Source: Desulfamplus sp.
Lineage (GTDB): Bacteria > Desulfobacterota > Desulfobacteria > Desulfobacterales > Desulfobacteraceae
Length of the DNA stretch: 7,097 bases
NCBI GenBank assembly: GCA_015233755.1
Contig: JADFXA010000113.1
Coordinates: forward strand, 1 to 7,097
Reading direction: 5' to 3'
In this document: piece after piece, positions 5,419 through 7,097 of the stretch
Numbering within the stretch: the first letter of the stretch is position 1
How the letters are laid out: each line of letters starts with the position of its first letter
Made by a program: the position numbers and the translations under genes
The notes under the pieces: model-generated
What the model saw: only the letters and a program-made list of their open reading frames with translations
The model's database searches: none
Told to the model about the DNA's origin: nothing

Positions 5419-7097
5419 TTAAATATTTAGTGCCGTGACAACGCCTTGATGAACCGCATCAAATGCCATACCAATATTTTTTGCATCTCCAATTACATTA
5501 AATGGGATATTTAGCTTCTCAATTTCAGAAGCCAATTTATTATCAGAAACAGAGCCAGTAGCAATGACAATGGAGTCAGCTTCAATTTCCTCTTCAACAC
5601 CATCAGCTGTTTCAATAATAATACTATCTCGCTTAATTTCCAATGCCCGGCTTTTTAGCTTAACCTCAATGCCGACTCGTTCCAAATCTTGAAGCATTCC
5701 CCATCTTGTGCTTTTACCAAACTCTTTTCCTACTTTATCAAGCATCTCAATAATGGTAATATGTTTTGTTCCTTTTATAGCCATTTGGCGAAGAGTTTCA
5801 GGGGATTCTGCATTATTAACAAGTAAGAACTTAATGGCCTCTCCTGATAAAGTCCCTTTTTCAGCAAGAAATAGAGCTGTCTCTACACCCACAGCACCAC
5901 CACCTACGATTACAACATTCTCACCAGTATACACTCTATTTTGCAAAACGTCCCACGCCTGCACAACATTTGAGGTCTCAACCAGTGTTAAATAGCACAA
6001 TCCATCGCTGCCAGGTAGATATGCCTGTTCAGTGTAAGTTTTATCCACTCCTTTAATAGGTGGTGTTACAGGAGTTGCACCTGTAGAGAGGATTATGTGA
6101 TCTGGCTTCTCACGTTTAATAAGCTCAATATCAACAGATGTGTTCATATAAAGAGCAATATTATCTTTTCTAAGTTTTACTTGAGTTGCAAGATTTTGTG
6201 CAAACTCAGCAAACTCTTCTCTTCCGGGTGGAGCAGCGGCTAAATAGAGCTGTCCACCAAGTTTTTCAGATTTTTCGTAAAGTTGAACTTTATGCCCTCT
6301 ATCTGCAAGGGTGATAGCAGCATTCATACCAGCAGCACCACCGCCAATTACCATAACTTTCTTAGGGTTATCACTCTTAACAATTGCCCTTGCCTTTTCA
6401 TGTCCTGCCATTGGATTACATAGACACTCTACATGCTTAAGTTTAAAAAGGTTATCAAAGCACCCTTGGGCACATGCGATACAATGGATAATCTCCTCTT
6501 CTTTTCCAGCTCTTGTCTTTTCAGGAAGATATGGATCTGCAATAAGACTTCGTCCCATTGCCACCATATCGCAAATACCATCTAAAACCATCTCTCTTGC
6601 AACCTTAGGATCATTGATTCTGTGGCTTGCTATCACTGGTATATTTACAATCTCCTTAATGCCCCGTGCAAGATAGCCAAATGCCCCACGCGGAACTGAC
6701 GCTGTAATCTGAGGCACACGAGCTTCATGCCAACCAACATTTATACACAAAGCATCTACACCAGCCTCCTCTTCAAGTGCGGCTGCATACTTTAAAAGCT
6801 CTTCTCGGCCTTGACCTTTTTTCATAAAATCATTGCCATTCATACGAACAATTACAGGATAATCTTCTCCTACAGCTTCTCTGATAGCATTCATAACTTC
6901 AATGCCAAAACGGATACGATTCTCAAAAGTCCCCCCATACTCATCTATCCTATGGTTAGTTAAAGGAGATAAAAATTCGCTTATAAGATAACCTGTTCCA
7001 CTTAACACTTCAACTGCATCAAACCCAGCTTTTTTAACTCTAAGTGCTGCATCGGCAAAGTTTTTGATAATTTTTTTAATATCATCTTGATTAAGTT
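5419..7097 (-). CDS. FadH-like NADH:flavin / 4Fe-4S / FAD oxidoreductase, N-terminus outside the window
   Basis: This belongs to the 2,4-dienoyl-CoA reductase / enoate reductase family, in which an FMN TIM barrel, a 4Fe-4S cluster and an FAD/NAD(P)H module pass electrons to an unsaturated substrate. The frame stays open to the right edge: 29 codons precede the GTG at 7008 and read as normal family sequence (AGFDAVE), so GTG is not the start and perhaps 130-150 residues are missing. Counting from that GTG codon, GTGYLISEFL (4-13) and GWHEARVP (92-99) match the active-site Tyr and His regions of E. coli FadH. C176, C179, C183 and C195 are the cluster ligands. GGGAAG (222-227) binds FAD, and GGGAVG (369-374) binds NAD(P)H. 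About 27 extra residues (386-412) interrupt the second Rossmann fold. True dienoyl-CoA reductase, enoate reductase or another ene-reductase activity cannot be told apart from this sequence. Confidence 0.92.
   Translation of the reverse strand, partial: LNQDDIKKIIKNFADAALRVKKAGFDAVEVLSGTGYLISEFLSPLTNHRIDEYGGTFENRIRFGIEVMNAIREAVGEDYPVIVRMNGNDFMKKGQGREELLKYAAALEEEAGVDALCINVGWHEARVPQITASVPRGAFGYLARGIKEIVNIPVIASHRINDPKVAREMVLDGICDMVAMGRSLIADPYLPEKTRAGKEEEIIHCIACAQGCFDNLFKLKHVECLCNPMAGHEKARAIVKSDNPKKVMVIGGGAAGMNAAITLADRGHKVQLYEKSEKLGGQLYLAAAPPGREEFAEFAQNLATQVKLRKDNIALYMNTSVDIELIKREKPDHIILSTGATPVTPPIKGVDKTYTEQAYLPGSDGLCYLTLVETSNVVQAWDVLQNRVYTGENVVIVGGGAVGVETALFLAEKGTLSGEAIKFLLVNNAESPETLRQMAIKGTKHITIIEMLDKVGKEFGKSTRWGMLQDLERVGIEVKLKSRALEIKRDSIIIETADGVEEEIEADSIVIATGSVSDNKLASEIEKLNIPFNVIGDAKNIGMAFDAVHQGVVTALNI

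Noticed and set aside
7006..7008. GTG at 7008 as the start of the FadH-like gene
   Set aside because: The frame continues upstream to the edge as conserved family sequence, and a start here would remove part of the FMN barrel.

Overview
The window is an AT-rich bacterial segment, gene-dense except for one 415-bp intergenic gap. It carries six well-supported protein genes plus the tail of a seventh at the left edge. The gene content (GTPase Era, QueF, a DusB-type Dus, a FadH-like iron-sulfur flavoenzyme with a Rossmann insertion, and a small conserved-looking uncharacterised protein) fits an anaerobic Gram-negative bacterium. My best inference is a low-GC Desulfobacterota (former Deltaproteobacteria), possibly Desulfobacterales. 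This rests on remembered protein resemblance, not on a marker gene.

Left part, + strand: positions 1-274 hold the C-terminal end of an Ala/Pro-rich protein made of 17-residue repeats followed by one membrane segment. The repeat continues to the left edge, but an in-frame TGA interrupts it. A perfect 14-bp-arm palindrome follows, then era (start best placed at 378) and a small free-standing HNH nuclease gene. The HNH gene runs tail to tail, with a 4-nt overlap, into a 379-residue minus-strand gene. That protein has a disordered, Asn/Gln-rich N-terminus, a charged helix and a C-terminal helix-turn-helix resembling the end of serine recombinases.

Middle: a 415-bp AT-rich divergent region separates that gene from queF (+), which makes preQ1 for queuosine. 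queF converges on a minus-strand dus gene (tRNA dihydrouridine synthase), with a long imperfect hairpin between them. Two tRNA-modification genes therefore lie next to each other, but they are transcribed toward each other and are not an operon.

Right part, minus strand: a large FadH-like NADH:flavin/4Fe-4S oxidoreductase enters from beyond the right edge. It is followed after 34 bp by an uncharacterised 134-residue protein, and then, past a second copy of the same palindrome, by dus. The first two probably form an operon; dus may or may not be read through.

No CRISPR array, tRNA, rRNA, transposase or clear defence system was found. The most unusual items are the two identical-arm palindromes placed just after stop codons, the stop codon inside the Ala/Pro repeat, the recombinase-like tail on an otherwise disordered protein, and two low-complexity insertions in Dus.
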